Assembly (NCBI GenBank): GCA_903642325.1
Contig: CAHJWM010000007.1
Span: 62,001-126,000, forward strand
Source of the DNA: Myxococcales bacterium
GTDB lineage: Bacteria > Myxococcota_A > Polyangia > Polyangiales > Polyangiaceae
Direction of reading: 5' to 3'
Length of the DNA: 64,000 nt
The translations under genes and the position numbers were made by a program. The notes beneath the pieces are model-generated. The model was not told the DNA's origin. It ran no database searches and saw only the letters and a program-made list of their open reading frames with translations. This document shows, piece after piece, positions 1-9,569 of this stretch. Positions within the stretch are counted from its first letter, which is position 1; the number at the start of each line of letters is the position of its first letter.

Positions 1-1
1 C

Positions 2-3000
2 TTGCAGGGCGAAATCTTGATGCAGGTCGCAAGCATCTGCGAGGACCTGCTGAACGATCGGCCGCGCGCGGAACGAGTCTACCGGCGGGCGCTCGTGCTC
101 GACGAACACGACGCCGAGCTGGTTTTGCCGGCGGCGCGCGCTTTGGAGCGCATTTACACGGCGCAGCACGAGCACGCGAAGCTTGCCGAAATGCTGTCCG
201 TTCAGGTGAAGCTCGAGCAAGACGGTCCGCTTCGGCGCGACCTATTCGGCCGGCTCGGCGAGCTCTATCAAAACGTGCTCGGCGACAATGACGGCGCGAT
301 TGCCGCCTGGACCGCACGCGTGGAAGAAAATCCCGACGACGAGCCGGCCTTGGCCGCGCTCGACCGTTTGTACGAGCGGACCGAGCGTTACCGTGACCTC
401 GTGTCGGTGCTCGAACGTCGTCGCGAGGCCTCCGCCGACGCGGAGCTTCGGCGTACGCTGATGACTCGCTCGGGCGAGGTCTTGTGGAAAAAGTTAGAGG
501 CGATACCCGAAGCGATCGACGCTTACCGGGCGCTGATCGCCGAGTTTGGGGCGAGCGGCGCTTCGCTCGTTTCGCTCGAGCAGCTATTCCAGAGCTCGTC
601 ACGCTGGGAGGAACTGAGCGATACCTTGGAACGGCACCTCGAAATCGCCGAGAGCGACGGCGAGCGGCTGGAGCTCTTGGCCAAGCTCGGTGCGCTCAAA
701 CGAGAACACTTGAATGATGGCGCTGGGTCGCTCGAAGCATATCGGCGCGCGCTCGGTATCGACGCCAAACATCTTCCTAGCCGCGCGGCGCTCGAACGGC
801 AGCTCGACTCGGAGGAGGCCTTGTCACGCCGCGAGTCAGCCCAGATCCTTCACCCTATCTACGAAGCGGAAGCGGATCACGAGCGTCTGCTGCGCGTGCT
901 CGAAATCGAGGTGTCTACCAGCGACGATTCGCTGGAAAAGCTCGCGGGCTTACGGGCCGCAATGCGGGTTGCGGAGACACAGCTCGAGGATTCGAAGCGT
1001 GGCTTCGGTTATGCCGAGCGCGGGCTGCGGATTGCCGTCGGTCACAGTGAGCTCGAACCCTGGTTTTCGGATTTGGAGCGCCTGGCAGCGGCTACCAATC
1101 AGCAAGCGGAGTACGTCCAGCTGCTGTGCGATGTGGTGCCGGAGATCTTCGACGGTGAGGTTCAGCTCGCCGTCACGCTGAAGATCGCCGATCTCGCGCG
1201 CCACCAGCTCGCGGACCGCGAGCTGTCGCGTAGGTACTACAAAAAGGCGCTCGAGTTACGCGCGGATGACAAGAGGGCGCTCGGCGCCCTCGAGTCATTG
1301 TACGAGGAAGCCGGGGACGCTCCGAACCTGCTCGAGATCCTCGAGCGCCGGGTCGAGGTCGCAGACAGCGACGAACAGCGGAAGCAGCTCTTGTTCCGGC
1401 GCGCCCGTTTGCTTTCCGACGTTCAAGGCGATCAGCCGCGCGCAATCCGGGTATACGAGACGATCTTGGAGCTGGGGCTCGATCCGGCCGCGATCAGCGC
1501 GTTGGAGGCGCTGTACGCATCGGTGTCGCAGTGGGGCGAGCTGATTGCGCTGTACGAGCGTCAGCTCGACGCGAAGCTGGGTAATTCGGCCGGCCTCCAT
1601 GTCAGTATCGCGCGCGTTGCAGCTCGACAGCAGAACGATCTGGGGCGGGCCTTCGACGAGCTCGAGGCCGCATTGGCTAGCGACAAGCAGCATGCGGGGG
1701 TGATCGCCGAGCTAGAGCGGATCTTGGCCGAGGCGGGCGAAGTCGAGCACCGCGCGCGGGCCGCCGCGCTGCTCGAACCCGTGTATCTGCTGCGTGGCGA
1801 CTTCGACCGCGTGATGGCGGCGATTCGGGCGCGGCTTTCGCACGCGAGCGACCCTGACGACCGGCGTGACTTGCTGTTGCGGTTGGCCAAGCTGTACGAG
1901 GAACAAAAGGAGGATTACCGAGCGGCGCTCGATACCATCGCCGAGCTCCTCAAGGATGATCTCGCCTCCTCGTCCACGGTCTCGGAGCTCGAACGGCTGG
2001 CCAAGGTGGCGGGGGCCGAGCGACGCTTAGCTGAAATCTACGCCGGAGAGCTGAACAAGGTGGAGGGCGACGACGCGTCGACCGTCAAGCTCGCGCGGCG
2101 CACGGGCGAGCTCTTCACCGACCTGGGCGAGCTCGACCAGGCGCTGTCTTTTTACCGTCGCGCGCTGGCCTTCGAGCCCGAAAATGCGCAACTTTTTGCG
2201 GCGACCGATGACATTTTGAAGCGCACCGCGCGGCATGAGGAGCGGGTCGCCTTGTATCGCGACGCGCTGGATCACCGCTTTGATTCCGCGCCCCGGTTAT
2301 CGGCGTTGCACACCATGGCAGGGCTGCAAAGAACCGAGCTCGGTCGTCCAGACGACGCCATCGACACCTATCGCGCGGTGTTGGATATCGACGACCGGGA
2401 CGCACGGGGGCTCGATGCGTTGACGGAGCTCTACCGCGAGCGCCAACGATGGGATGATCTGAGCGAGCTGTACTTGCGGCGTGCCGAGGCCGCGGCCTCG
2501 CCCGCCGATGGCGCGCCATATCGGCTCGCTCTGGCTCGCCTCCAGATCAAATTGGGAAAGACCGATCGCGCGGTCGATCAGCTGGAAGAGATCACCTCCC
2601 AGCTTCGCTCGCATCCCGAGGCCATCACGGAGCTCGAGGCGTTGCGTAAGACCGATGGCCAGCGCCAGCGCGTGGTCGACATCCTCCGGCCCATTTACGA
2701 GTCGCTGGATGACTGGCGGCGCCAAATCACGCTCAACGAGGACCGCTTCGCTCTCGCCGATGCCAGCGAAAAGGTCGCGGTTCTGCGTGAAACAGCCGAT
2801 CTTTGGGAACGCCGCGGCAACGACCTGGGTCGTGGACGCCGCGCGTTGGAAGCCGCGATCCGGCTCGACCCCGAGGATGCCGGGGCGCGCGTTGACTACG
2901 AGCGACTAGCCGAGGCCACGGGCGAGTGGGACAAGCTTGCAGACACGTACGACACGGTGCTCTACGAGCGCCCGGACCTGCACAGCAAAAGGGAGATCCT

Positions 3001-6000
3001 GAGCACCCTGGCGCGCGTTCACAACGAGAAGCGCGACGATCCGCGGCGCGCCTTGGCGGCGTATGGCGCGATTCACGACGGCGATCCGTCGGATATCGAG
3101 CCGCTCGAGAAGATGGAACAACTAGCCACGCTACTCAGTGATTGGCCGACCCTGGTGCGCGTCCTCACCGACAAGGCGGAGCTCTTGCTCGACGACGAGC
3201 AGCGGGCGAGCGTTTGGCGACGGGTGGGCGAGGCAAAGCGGGACATGCTGGAGGATCCCGAGGGCGCCATCGTCGCCTACGAACGCGCGCTCGAGCTCGA
3301 GCCCGGAAGCGCATTCACCGTCGATTGCCTGACCGATTTGTACGAAGCCAAGCGCGATCCCAAGCGGCTCGTGCAGCTGTACGTACAACGCGTCGAGCTG
3401 TCCGGCGAGGGTGACGCAGACCTCAAGTACGCTCTCTTGCTCAGCGCCGCTGGCGCATACGAAAAAGATCTGTCCGATCGCAGCCGCGCGATCGAGGTCT
3501 TGGGTCAGGCGCTTGCCGTCCGGCCGGGGGATCGCGAGGTGCTGGCGGGCCTGAATCGGCTGTATCGGCTGGAGTCGATGTGGTCCGAGCTGCTCGACAA
3601 TCTGCGGTTGGAGGCGAGCGGCGCAGAGGTACCGGAGCGACGCGCCGCGCTGCGCAAAGAGATCGCCGCTATCCTTGCGGACAAGCTCACGACTTACGAG
3701 GATGCGCTCGACGCCTATCGGTCTGCGCTCGACGACGTGCCGAATGACCCGGAATCGGTGGCCGCGGTGCGCGCGATCGGCGAAGCGCACGATGATCTGC
3801 GCCAAACCGTGGCTCGAATCTTGATTCCGGTGCTGCAGAAGACGGAACGCTGGCAAGAGCTGGTCACTATCTTGGAGATGCGGCTTACCGTCGAAACCGA
3901 GCCCACTCAGCGCTTGCATACGTTGCGGGAGGTGGCCGAAGCGCTCGAGACGCGGCTGGGTCGGCAAGCGGACGCACAGGAAGCACTTTTGCGCGCGCTG
4001 TCTGAGCGTCCGGAATCGCCCGAGCTGAACCAGGACATCGAGCGATTGGCGGGCGCAACCAACGGCTGGCTGCGCTACGCCGACACGCTCGCTGAGCGCG
4101 CCCAGGTGACGTTCGACCCGCAGCTTGCCGAAGAGCTATTCGTCCGACTGGGCCGTGTGTCCGAGGAACAGTTGAAGGACGACGAGCGCGCCGTGCTGTC
4201 GTATTCGCGCGCGGTGGAGCACTCTGGTGACAAGCCGGAGCTGTTAGCCGCGCTCGATCGCTTGTACGCGCGCCTCGCCAACAAGGAGAAGCTCGCCGAT
4301 ATTCTGGAACGGCGGGTATCCGTGGAAGACTCCGAGGCAGCTCAGGCGGAGATCTATTTCCGGCTCGCAACGTTGCAGATCGAAAGTTTTCACGAGCCCG
4401 AGCGCGGCCTGTCCTCACTGCGCATGGCGCTCGACCGCGCGCAGAGTCACGAGCCTGCCATCGAGGCGCTCGAGAAGCTCACTGCGAGTCGCGATCTCTT
4501 CGAGGAGGCGGCGGAGGTGCTCGAGTCCGTTCATCGCGCGCGTGGCCGGACGGACCGGTTGGCCGCGCTGTATCGGAAACGGGTCGCTTACGCCGACTCG
4601 CTCGAAGCGCGGGTCGACATGCGCAGAAGCTTGTCCCGCGTGCTCGAAGACGAGGTCAGGGATCCGAGCGCGGCCCAGAGCGTGCTGCAAGATGGGCTGC
4701 TCGAAGTACCCACAGACGCCGCCTTTCTGGACGAGATCGAGCGCTTGGCCGGCATCACCGGTGACTGGCAGGGAGCGGTCACGTCGCTTTCTGCCGCCAT
4801 CGACCAGCACGCCGAGCTTTTGCCCGAGGTTGCTGCTGGTCTGTGCATGCGCTTGGCTTCTTGGCAAAAGGACAAAGTACACAGCGCGAGCGCGGCAGAG
4901 GCCGCCCTGGGACGCGCCTTGCTGTTCGAGCCGGAGAGCGACGACATCCTAGTCTCGATCGAAGAGCTGCAGCGTGCACCGGGCCGCGAACGGGATCTGT
5001 GCGCGACGCTGCGCCAGCGCGCCAAGTTACAGTTGGACGAGACCCGACGAGAAGAGCTGTATCGGCAAGCGCATTTGCTCGCGGTCGGCTTAGGGGACGC
5101 CGCGCTGGCCGAGGGCGTGCTCCGCGAGCTGCTCGCGCTCGACGACGCGAACCTGTGGGCGCTTTCGGAAATGACGCTCGTAAGCCACGCGAATGGGAAT
5201 TTTCAAGAGACCTACGAGCTATTGGTCAAGCAGAGTGAGCTCGGCGCAGACGCGACGCAGGTCCGGAGCCTGCGTCGCCGAGCGGCGGAGATCGCGCGGG
5301 ACAATCTGGTCCAACCCGCCAAGGCGATCGCCCTGTACGAACAATTATTCGAAGATGATCCGAATGATACCAATGCCTCGAGTGCGCTTCGGGGACTCTA
5401 TGCGCGCGTGAATCGCTACGAAGATCTCGGTCGGTTGCTGGAGCGCTTGGTCGATCTGGCGGAGGCCCCCGCCGCCCGCGGCGCGCTTCGCATGGAGCTT
5501 GCCAGGCTGAGTGAGGAACGCTTTTCTGCACCGGACACGGCCATCGATTTGCTGCGCGCCGTGCTCGAGGAAGAGCCTGGACGCGGTGACGCGGTAGTGG
5601 CCCTCAGCGATCTTTACGAAAAGACCAAGCGGGACGAAGATCTCGCCGATCTATTGACTTCGCAAATCTCGGGTGCGCAAGAACGCCATGACATTGCCGC
5701 GGAGTTGAGCTTTCAGGTGCGCTTGGGTGAGGTTTACGATTCGCGGTTGGGCGATCGCGACAAGGCCATCGATACTTACCGCGCCGTACTAGCTCGCGAC
5801 GCCACCCAACGAGGCGCCTTGGAAGCATTGGCGCGCTTGCTACAAAGCGAAAATCGCCCGACAGAAGCGGCGGAGGTGCTCGACCGGCTGCTTTCGGTCA
5901 GCGCCGGAGAGCCCAAAGTGCAGCTCTCTTTGGAGCTGGCCTCGGTGCATCAAAAGCTCGGTGCGCCAGAAGCGGCGGCCTCCGCTCTCGAGCGTGGGTT

Positions 6001-6715
6001 GTTGGAGGACGAGCGCAGTCCGGAGCTACGGTCGCGCCTGCGCTCGTCTTACGAAGCCATGGGCTCGTGGGAAAAGCTGGCGGCGCTTTTGGCCCGTGAC
6101 GCCGACTTCGCCGCGAGCCCGGAGGAGAGCGTCAAGCTTTTGCGACAAGCGGCCGCGATCCATGCGGACCAGCGCGGGGACCATGGCCATGCCGCCGAGG
6201 TCTTGGGGCGCGCGAGCCAACTGCGGCCGGACGATCGGGAGCTCTTGCTGGCTCTGTGCGACGAGTACAGCGCGTCCGGTCGCAGCAAGGACGCAGCTTC
6301 GGTGTTGGTGAAGATCGTCGAGAGCTACGGCAGCAAGCGGCCGAAGGAGCTGGCTGAGATCCACCGCCGATTGGCCAAAGCCTATCTAACGGAGGGAGAG
6401 CACCAAAAGGCGATGGAGGAGCTCGATCGGGCGTTCCGCATCGAGCCTGGCAACGTGAGCGTGCTCACCTTACTCGGTCAAGTGGCGCTGGAGGTCGGGG
6501 ACTACAAAAAGGCGCAGCAGATGTTCCGTGCCTTGTTACTGCAAAAGCTGGACGAGTCGGGTCAACTCAGAAAGTCCGAAGTGTTCCTGCGCTTGGGCGA
6601 GATCCACGAAAAGCTCGGGGAAGCTCCAAAGGCGATGCAGATGTACGAACGTGCGATCCAAACCGACGGCTTGGACGCAGCCAAGGTGCGGCTGGCGGCG
6701 CTGAAGGGCAAATAG
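2..6715 (+). CDS. Giant tetratricopeptide-repeat protein, 5' end cut by window
   Basis: The frame is open from the first bases, so the true start almost certainly lies upstream; the TTG at position 2 is only the first possible start here. At least 2237 residues are present, built almost wholly of degenerate TPR helices. Spacing between equivalent 'LYE...W..L...LERR' segments is about 72 residues in the stretches I counted, i.e. a two-TPR unit repeated perhaps 30 times. No signal peptide, membrane segment or catalytic domain is visible in this part. The C-terminus (from about residue 2080) has more canonical TPRs ending in a Lys-rich tail. TPR superhelices are protein-binding scaffolds; the partner is unknown. 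It is followed after 23 bases by an MlaE-type permease gene, so the two may be co-transcribed. The kinase-TPR protein at 40.4-45.8 kb uses the same repeat. Confidence 0.9.
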   Translation: MQGEILMQVASICEDLLNDRPRAERVYRRALVLDEHDAELVLPAARALERIYTAQHEHAKLAEMLSVQVKLEQDGPLRRDLFGRLGELYQNVLGDNDGAIAAWTARVEENPDDEPALAALDRLYERTERYRDLVSVLERRREASADAELRRTLMTRSGEVLWKKLEAIPEAIDAYRALIAEFGASGASLVSLEQLFQSSSRWEELSDTLERHLEIAESDGERLELLAKLGALKREHLNDGAGSLEAYRRALGIDAKHLPSRAALERQLDSEEALSRRESAQILHPIYEAEADHERLLRVLEIEVSTSDDSLEKLAGLRAAMRVAETQLEDSKRGFGYAERGLRIAVGHSELEPWFSDLERLAAATNQQAEYVQLLCDVVPEIFDGEVQLAVTLKIADLARHQLADRELSRRYYKKALELRADDKRALGALESLYEEAGDAPNLLEILERRVEVADSDEQRKQLLFRRARLLSDVQGDQPRAIRVYETILELGLDPAAISALEALYASVSQWGELIALYERQLDAKLGNSAGLHVSIARVAARQQNDLGRAFDELEAALASDKQHAGVIAELERILAEAGEVEHRARAAALLEPVYLLRGDFDRVMAAIRARLSHASDPDDRRDLLLRLAKLYEEQKEDYRAALDTIAELLKDDLASSSTVSELERLAKVAGAERRLAEIYAGELNKVEGDDASTVKLARRTGELFTDLGELDQALSFYRRALAFEPENAQLFAATDDILKRTARHEERVALYRDALDHRFDSAPRLSALHTMAGLQRTELGRPDDAIDTYRAVLDIDDRDARGLDALTELYRERQRWDDLSELYLRRAEAAASPADGAPYRLALARLQIKLGKTDRAVDQLEEITSQLRSHPEAITELEALRKTDGQRQRVVDILRPIYESLDDWRRQITLNEDRFALADASEKVAVLRETADLWERRGNDLGRGRRALEAAIRLDPEDAGARVDYERLAEATGEWDKLADTYDTVLYERPDLHSKREILSTLARVHNEKRDDPRRALAAYGAIHDGDPSDIEPLEKMEQLATLLSDWPTLVRVLTDKAELLLDDEQRASVWRRVGEAKRDMLEDPEGAIVAYERALELEPGSAFTVDCLTDLYEAKRDPKRLVQLYVQRVELSGEGDADLKYALLLSAAGAYEKDLSDRSRAIEVLGQALAVRPGDREVLAGLNRLYRLESMWSELLDNLRLEASGAEVPERRAALRKEIAAILADKLTTYEDALDAYRSALDDVPNDPESVAAVRAIGEAHDDLRQTVARILIPVLQKTERWQELVTILEMRLTVETEPTQRLHTLREVAEALETRLGRQADAQEALLRALSERPESPELNQDIERLAGATNGWLRYADTLAERAQVTFDPQLAEELFVRLGRVSEEQLKDDERAVLSYSRAVEHSGDKPELLAALDRLYARLANKEKLADILERRVSVEDSEAAQAEIYFRLATLQIESFHEPERGLSSLRMALDRAQSHEPAIEALEKLTASRDLFEEAAEVLESVHRARGRTDRLAALYRKRVAYADSLEARVDMRRSLSRVLEDEVRDPSAAQSVLQDGLLEVPTDAAFLDEIERLAGITGDWQGAVTSLSAAIDQHAELLPEVAAGLCMRLASWQKDKVHSASAAEAALGRALLFEPESDDILVSIEELQRAPGRERDLCATLRQRAKLQLDETRREELYRQAHLLAVGLGDAALAEGVLRELLALDDANLWALSEMTLVSHANGNFQETYELLVKQSELGADATQVRSLRRRAAEIARDNLVQPAKAIALYEQLFEDDPNDTNASSALRGLYARVNRYEDLGRLLERLVDLAEAPAARGALRMELARLSEERFSAPDTAIDLLRAVLEEEPGRGDAVVALSDLYEKTKRDEDLADLLTSQISGAQERHDIAAELSFQVRLGEVYDSRLGDRDKAIDTYRAVLARDATQRGALEALARLLQSENRPTEAAEVLDRLLSVSAGEPKVQLSLELASVHQKLGAPEAAASALERGLLEDERSPELRSRLRSSYEAMGSWEKLAALLARDADFAASPEESVKLLRQAAAIHADQRGDHGHAAEVLGRASQLRPDDRELLLALCDEYSASGRSKDAASVLVKIVESYGSKRPKELAEIHRRLAKAYLTEGEHQKAMEELDRAFRIEPGNVSVLTLLGQVALEVGDYKKAQQMFRALLLQKLDESGQLRKSEVFLRLGEIHEKLGEAPKAMQMYERAIQTDGLDAAKVRLAALKGK

Positions 6716-6738
6716 CTTAGGCAGGGCGAAGCCTGAAC

Positions 6739-7596
6739 ATGGCCCGGCTTCGCTCGACTATACCGTACGATCCGCGCGCCGATCGGATTGCCGACGCTGG
6801 CTGGTTGGGGGCGGTGGGGCGCGGCGTGATTCAGCGGGTGCTCAGCGCCGATCTGCTGCTGCACACGCTGAGTGACGCTGTCGCCTCCGCGTGGACGCCA
6901 GGAAAAGCCGCGCGGCTCACCGTGCGCCGCGTGATCGTGAGCCAGATCATGTATACGGGCGTCCAGGCGCTGTCCTTGGTGAGTGTGATCGCGTTCTTAC
7001 TGGGCGCGAGCATCATCATTCAGTCCAGCCTGATGGGCTCAACGGATGGGGAGCTGCTCGGAAAAGTACTGGTCGCGGTCGTGCTTCGCGAGCTGGCACC
7101 GTTGATCACCGCGATCGTCGTTGCCGGTCGCTCCGGCACGGCGATGGCGACCGAGCTCGGCAACATGAAGGTGAACTCGGAGGTACTCGCCCTGTCTTCG
7201 CTCGGCATCGACCCCTCGCGGTACATCGTGTTGCCGCGGCTGGTCGCGACGATCGTGAGCGTGCTGGTACTGATGATCTACTTCAGCGTCGTCGCCATCT
7301 TGGGCGCCTTTACGTTCGCGGAGCTTTCCGCCAATGGCAGCTGGGGCAGCCTTTATGCGGGCGTTTCGCGAGGAGTGATGCCCTTCGATCTTGGGCTTTT
7401 TTTGCTGAAAGGCGTCGGGCTCGGCGCGATCGTCGGTTGGCTGTGTTGTCATTACGGATTGCAAGTGAAGAGTTCCCCGACCGAAGTTCCGCAGCAAGCA
7501 AGCCGTGCCGTCGTGATGAGCTTGCTGTGCGGCGTCGCTTACAGCACGTTCGTGACGGGAGTCTTTTATTGGATTGTCGGGCCGGTGATTCATTGA
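6739..7596 (+). CDS. MlaE-family ABC transporter permease
   Basis: This 285-residue integral membrane protein matches the MlaE/YrbE permease family, the inner-membrane component of systems that move phospholipid between inner and outer membranes. Several hydrophobic segments are visible (around residues 70-95, 110-135, 165-195, 220-240 and 255-280). The central family core is clear, with 'LRELAPLITAIVVAGRSG' followed by 'TAMATELGNMKVNSEV' and an 'ALSSLGIDP' segment. Length is slightly above the usual 255-265 residues because of a 40-residue N-terminal extension. It lies 23 bases after the TPR gene and just ahead of an ABC ATPase gene that should be its partner. No MlaD/MCE substrate-binding subunit follows, which is unusual for the family, so one may be encoded elsewhere. 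Confidence 0.9.
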   Translation: MARLRSTIPYDPRADRIADAGWLGAVGRGVIQRVLSADLLLHTLSDAVASAWTPGKAARLTVRRVIVSQIMYTGVQALSLVSVIAFLLGASIIIQSSLMGSTDGELLGKVLVAVVLRELAPLITAIVVAGRSGTAMATELGNMKVNSEVLALSSLGIDPSRYIVLPRLVATIVSVLVLMIYFSVVAILGAFTFAELSANGSWGSLYAGVSRGVMPFDLGLFLLKGVGLGAIVGWLCCHYGLQVKSSPTEVPQQASRAVVMSLLCGVAYSTFVTGVFYWIVGPVIH

Positions 7597-7683
7597 GCTG
7601 CTGGCGACGGGCCTCGCTTGCTTGCGCCCCGGAGCGGGCGCCCCCATGATTCACGGTTGGTGGAGCCGGAGCTACTCGCAAGC

Positions 7684-8415
7684 ATGCAGGCAGAGCAGGC
7701 GGAGCAGGGCCTGCTATTGGATCAGGCCGCGTTCAGCTACGGAGATCTTTGGGTGCTGCGCGAGACGCTCCTGCACGTGCCACGCGGCGGTGATCTACTG
7801 GTTACCGGCCACAATGGCGTGGGCAAATCCACGTTCTTGTTCTTGTGTGCGGGCCTTTTGAGAGCAACGACCGGGCGAGTTCTGCTGGACGGCCGCGCCC
7901 CGCACGTGACGACCCCCAGCGACCTAGTCAGGCACGGAGTGCGACGCGGAGTGCTGTTCGACAGCGGCGGCTTGCTCTCGAATCTGAGCGCGCTCGCCAA
8001 TGTGACCTTGGCCCTTCGTTACCACGCGGACGTGTTCGGCCTGAGCCTGCAAGAAATCGAGATTCGTGCCCGAGACGCGCTCTCGGAGATGCGGGTGGCC
8101 CAGGCGGATTTTCACGCGCTTCCGGCTCACTTGTCGCTCGGTGTCAGAAAGCGCGTGAGCTTGGCGCGAGCTCTGGTGCTCGACCCGAACTTCGTATTTT
8201 TCGACGACCCGGACGCGGGGCTCGATGCGCCGACTCGTGCCCTGGTCTACGGTTTATTGGAGCGGTTTCGGGACGATCCCAGAACGACCATGGTGGTCGC
8301 AAGCAACAGCCGGCCCTTGATCGAGCGCATGGCCGTGGAGACGGTTGAGCTGTCTCACGGTTATTTGCTGCGCCGGGCGAGCCAAGGCCCAACCTCGCGC
8401 GGGCCTTCTTACTGA
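7684..8415 (+). CDS. MlaF-like ABC ATPase with degenerate catalytic motifs
   Basis: A 243-residue ABC-type nucleotide-binding protein encoded directly after the MlaE-like permease, in the position of MlaF. I chose the ATG at 7684; the frame is open back to TTG 7618 and GTG 7663, which are possible alternatives. Walker A is intact (residues 42-50, GHNGVGKST). The other ATPase motifs are altered: the Q-loop glutamine aligns with Asp93 (LFDSGG), the signature LSGGQ is LSLGV (150-154), the catalytic glutamate after Walker B is Asp175 (FFDDPDAGLD), and the H-loop histidine is Asn208 (VASNS). ATP binding is plausible but hydrolysis should be weak or absent. There is no frameshift, so the gene appears to be maintained. 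Partner permease: the upstream gene. Confidence 0.85.
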   Translation: MQAEQAEQGLLLDQAAFSYGDLWVLRETLLHVPRGGDLLVTGHNGVGKSTFLFLCAGLLRATTGRVLLDGRAPHVTTPSDLVRHGVRRGVLFDSGGLLSNLSALANVTLALRYHADVFGLSLQEIEIRARDALSEMRVAQADFHALPAHLSLGVRKRVSLARALVLDPNFVFFDDPDAGLDAPTRALVYGLLERFRDDPRTTMVVASNSRPLIERMAVETVELSHGYLLRRASQGPTSRGPSY

Positions 8416-8448
8416 AGCCGCTGCTCGTCGGACCGCCCAGGCGGCGGC

Positions 8449-9465
8449 TCACTGGATCCCGAGCAGCTCGATATCGAAAACCAGGGTTCCGGAGGGAGCC
8501 CCCGGCCGTTGCGGCTTGTCTCCATACGCGAGCTCCGGCGGCAGCCAGAAGCGGGTTTTCTCGCCGACGACCATCAGCTGAACGCCCTCCGTCCACCCTT
8601 TGACGACGCCATTCAATGGAAACGTCGCGGGCTCGCCGCGGGCAACCGAGCTGTCGAACATCTTGCCGTCCGTCGTCCAGCCCGAGTAATGCACGGTGAC
8701 GCGGCTGGTCGCGGTGGGGTGAACCTTGCCCGTGCCCGGGGTCAGGACTCGATAGGCAAGGCCGGACGCGGTCTTTTTGGCGGTCTTGGGCGCGACCTGC
8801 ACGTCCTCCGGCGTTTTCGGCGCGGCGACGATCTCGAGCAGCTCGACGTCGAAGACCAAATTGCCTGACGGAGCGCCGCCCATTTGGGGATGGTCGCCGT
8901 ACGCGAGCTTGCCGGGGATCCAGAGCCGGCGTTTCTCGCCGGTGACCATCAGCTTCAGCGCTTCCGTCCAGCCGGGGATCACTTCACCCACCCCGAAGGT
9001 CGTGGGCTGACCGCGGGCAACCGAGCTATCGAACATCTTGCCGTCTGTCGTCCAGCCCGTGTAGTCGACCTTCACGCGGTCGGATGCCGCTGGGTGATCC
9101 TTCCCTTTGCCCGGGGTGAGCACTCGGGTTGCGAGACCGCTGGCGGTGACTTTGGCATCGGCAGGCGCCGCCGCAACGTCCGCAGGCGCGGGGATCCCGG
9201 CGGGCTGCGGGGGCTCGGGCGGTGGGAGAGCAGCGCTTGCCAGGGCCGCTTGCTTCGTGTCCATAGCGGCCCCGGTCGCAGAGGGCGCCGTGGCGATTTG
9301 CGTTCGAGCGCTGGCGCCGGGCTCGGGCTGCGTCTTGTTGCAGGCGGAGCTGATGAGCAGAAGCAACGTGAAAGAAGCGGCCTCTGCGCAAGGCGCGAGA
9401 CGATGGCTAGGCAACACGAGTGCGGCGAGACGTCTGAGGCGCATGGCGGCGGCATCTTCCATCAT
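8449..9465 (-). CDS. Tandem-domain FKBP-type peptidyl-prolyl isomerase, probable lipoprotein
   Basis: 338 residues with two FKBP domains (about 105-215 and 225-338). Both contain the family core: 'GWTTDGKMFDSSVARG' is identical in the two copies, followed by 'GWTE', a 'LAYGD' segment and a C-terminal 'VFD(V/I)ELL' strand. FKBPs catalyse cis-trans isomerisation of X-Pro bonds and aid protein folding. The N-terminus has a hydrophobic stretch ending in 'LLLLISSAC', consistent with export and lipid attachment at Cys, although Ser at position -3 is not ideal for a lipobox; ATG 9444 is an alternative start. A Pro/Ala-rich linker follows. The domain pair looks like a tandem duplication, with nearly identical DNA over 49 bases. 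Convergent with the ABC ATPase gene; transcribed alone. Confidence 0.9.
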   Translation of the reverse strand: MMEDAAAMRLRRLAALVLPSHRLAPCAEAASFTLLLLISSACNKTQPEPGASARTQIATAPSATGAAMDTKQAALASAALPPPEPPQPAGIPAPADVAAAPADAKVTASGLATRVLTPGKGKDHPAASDRVKVDYTGWTTDGKMFDSSVARGQPTTFGVGEVIPGWTEALKLMVTGEKRRLWIPGKLAYGDHPQMGGAPSGNLVFDVELLEIVAAPKTPEDVQVAPKTAKKTASGLAYRVLTPGTGKVHPTATSRVTVHYSGWTTDGKMFDSSVARGEPATFPLNGVVKGWTEGVQLMVVGEKTRFWLPPELAYGDKPQRPGAPSGTLVFDIELLGIQ

Positions 9466-9569
9466 GCCCGCGCTTCACGCAAGCCCGCTCCGACGCGATT
9501 GAGCGGGTGATTTTGGGACGGTCCATTTCGCGTTCCCACATCGGCACGGCTTGGCTAGCTTATTCGAAG

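Noticed and set aside
3131-3967. Minus-strand open frame inside the giant TPR gene
   Set aside because: It is antisense to TPR repeats that are clearly coding, and has no domain or start signal.
8427-8438. Short CCGCC/GGCGG inverted repeat between the convergent ABC ATPase and FKBP genes
   Set aside because: The stem is five pairs with a two-base loop, which cannot form a normal hairpin, and there is no T tract.
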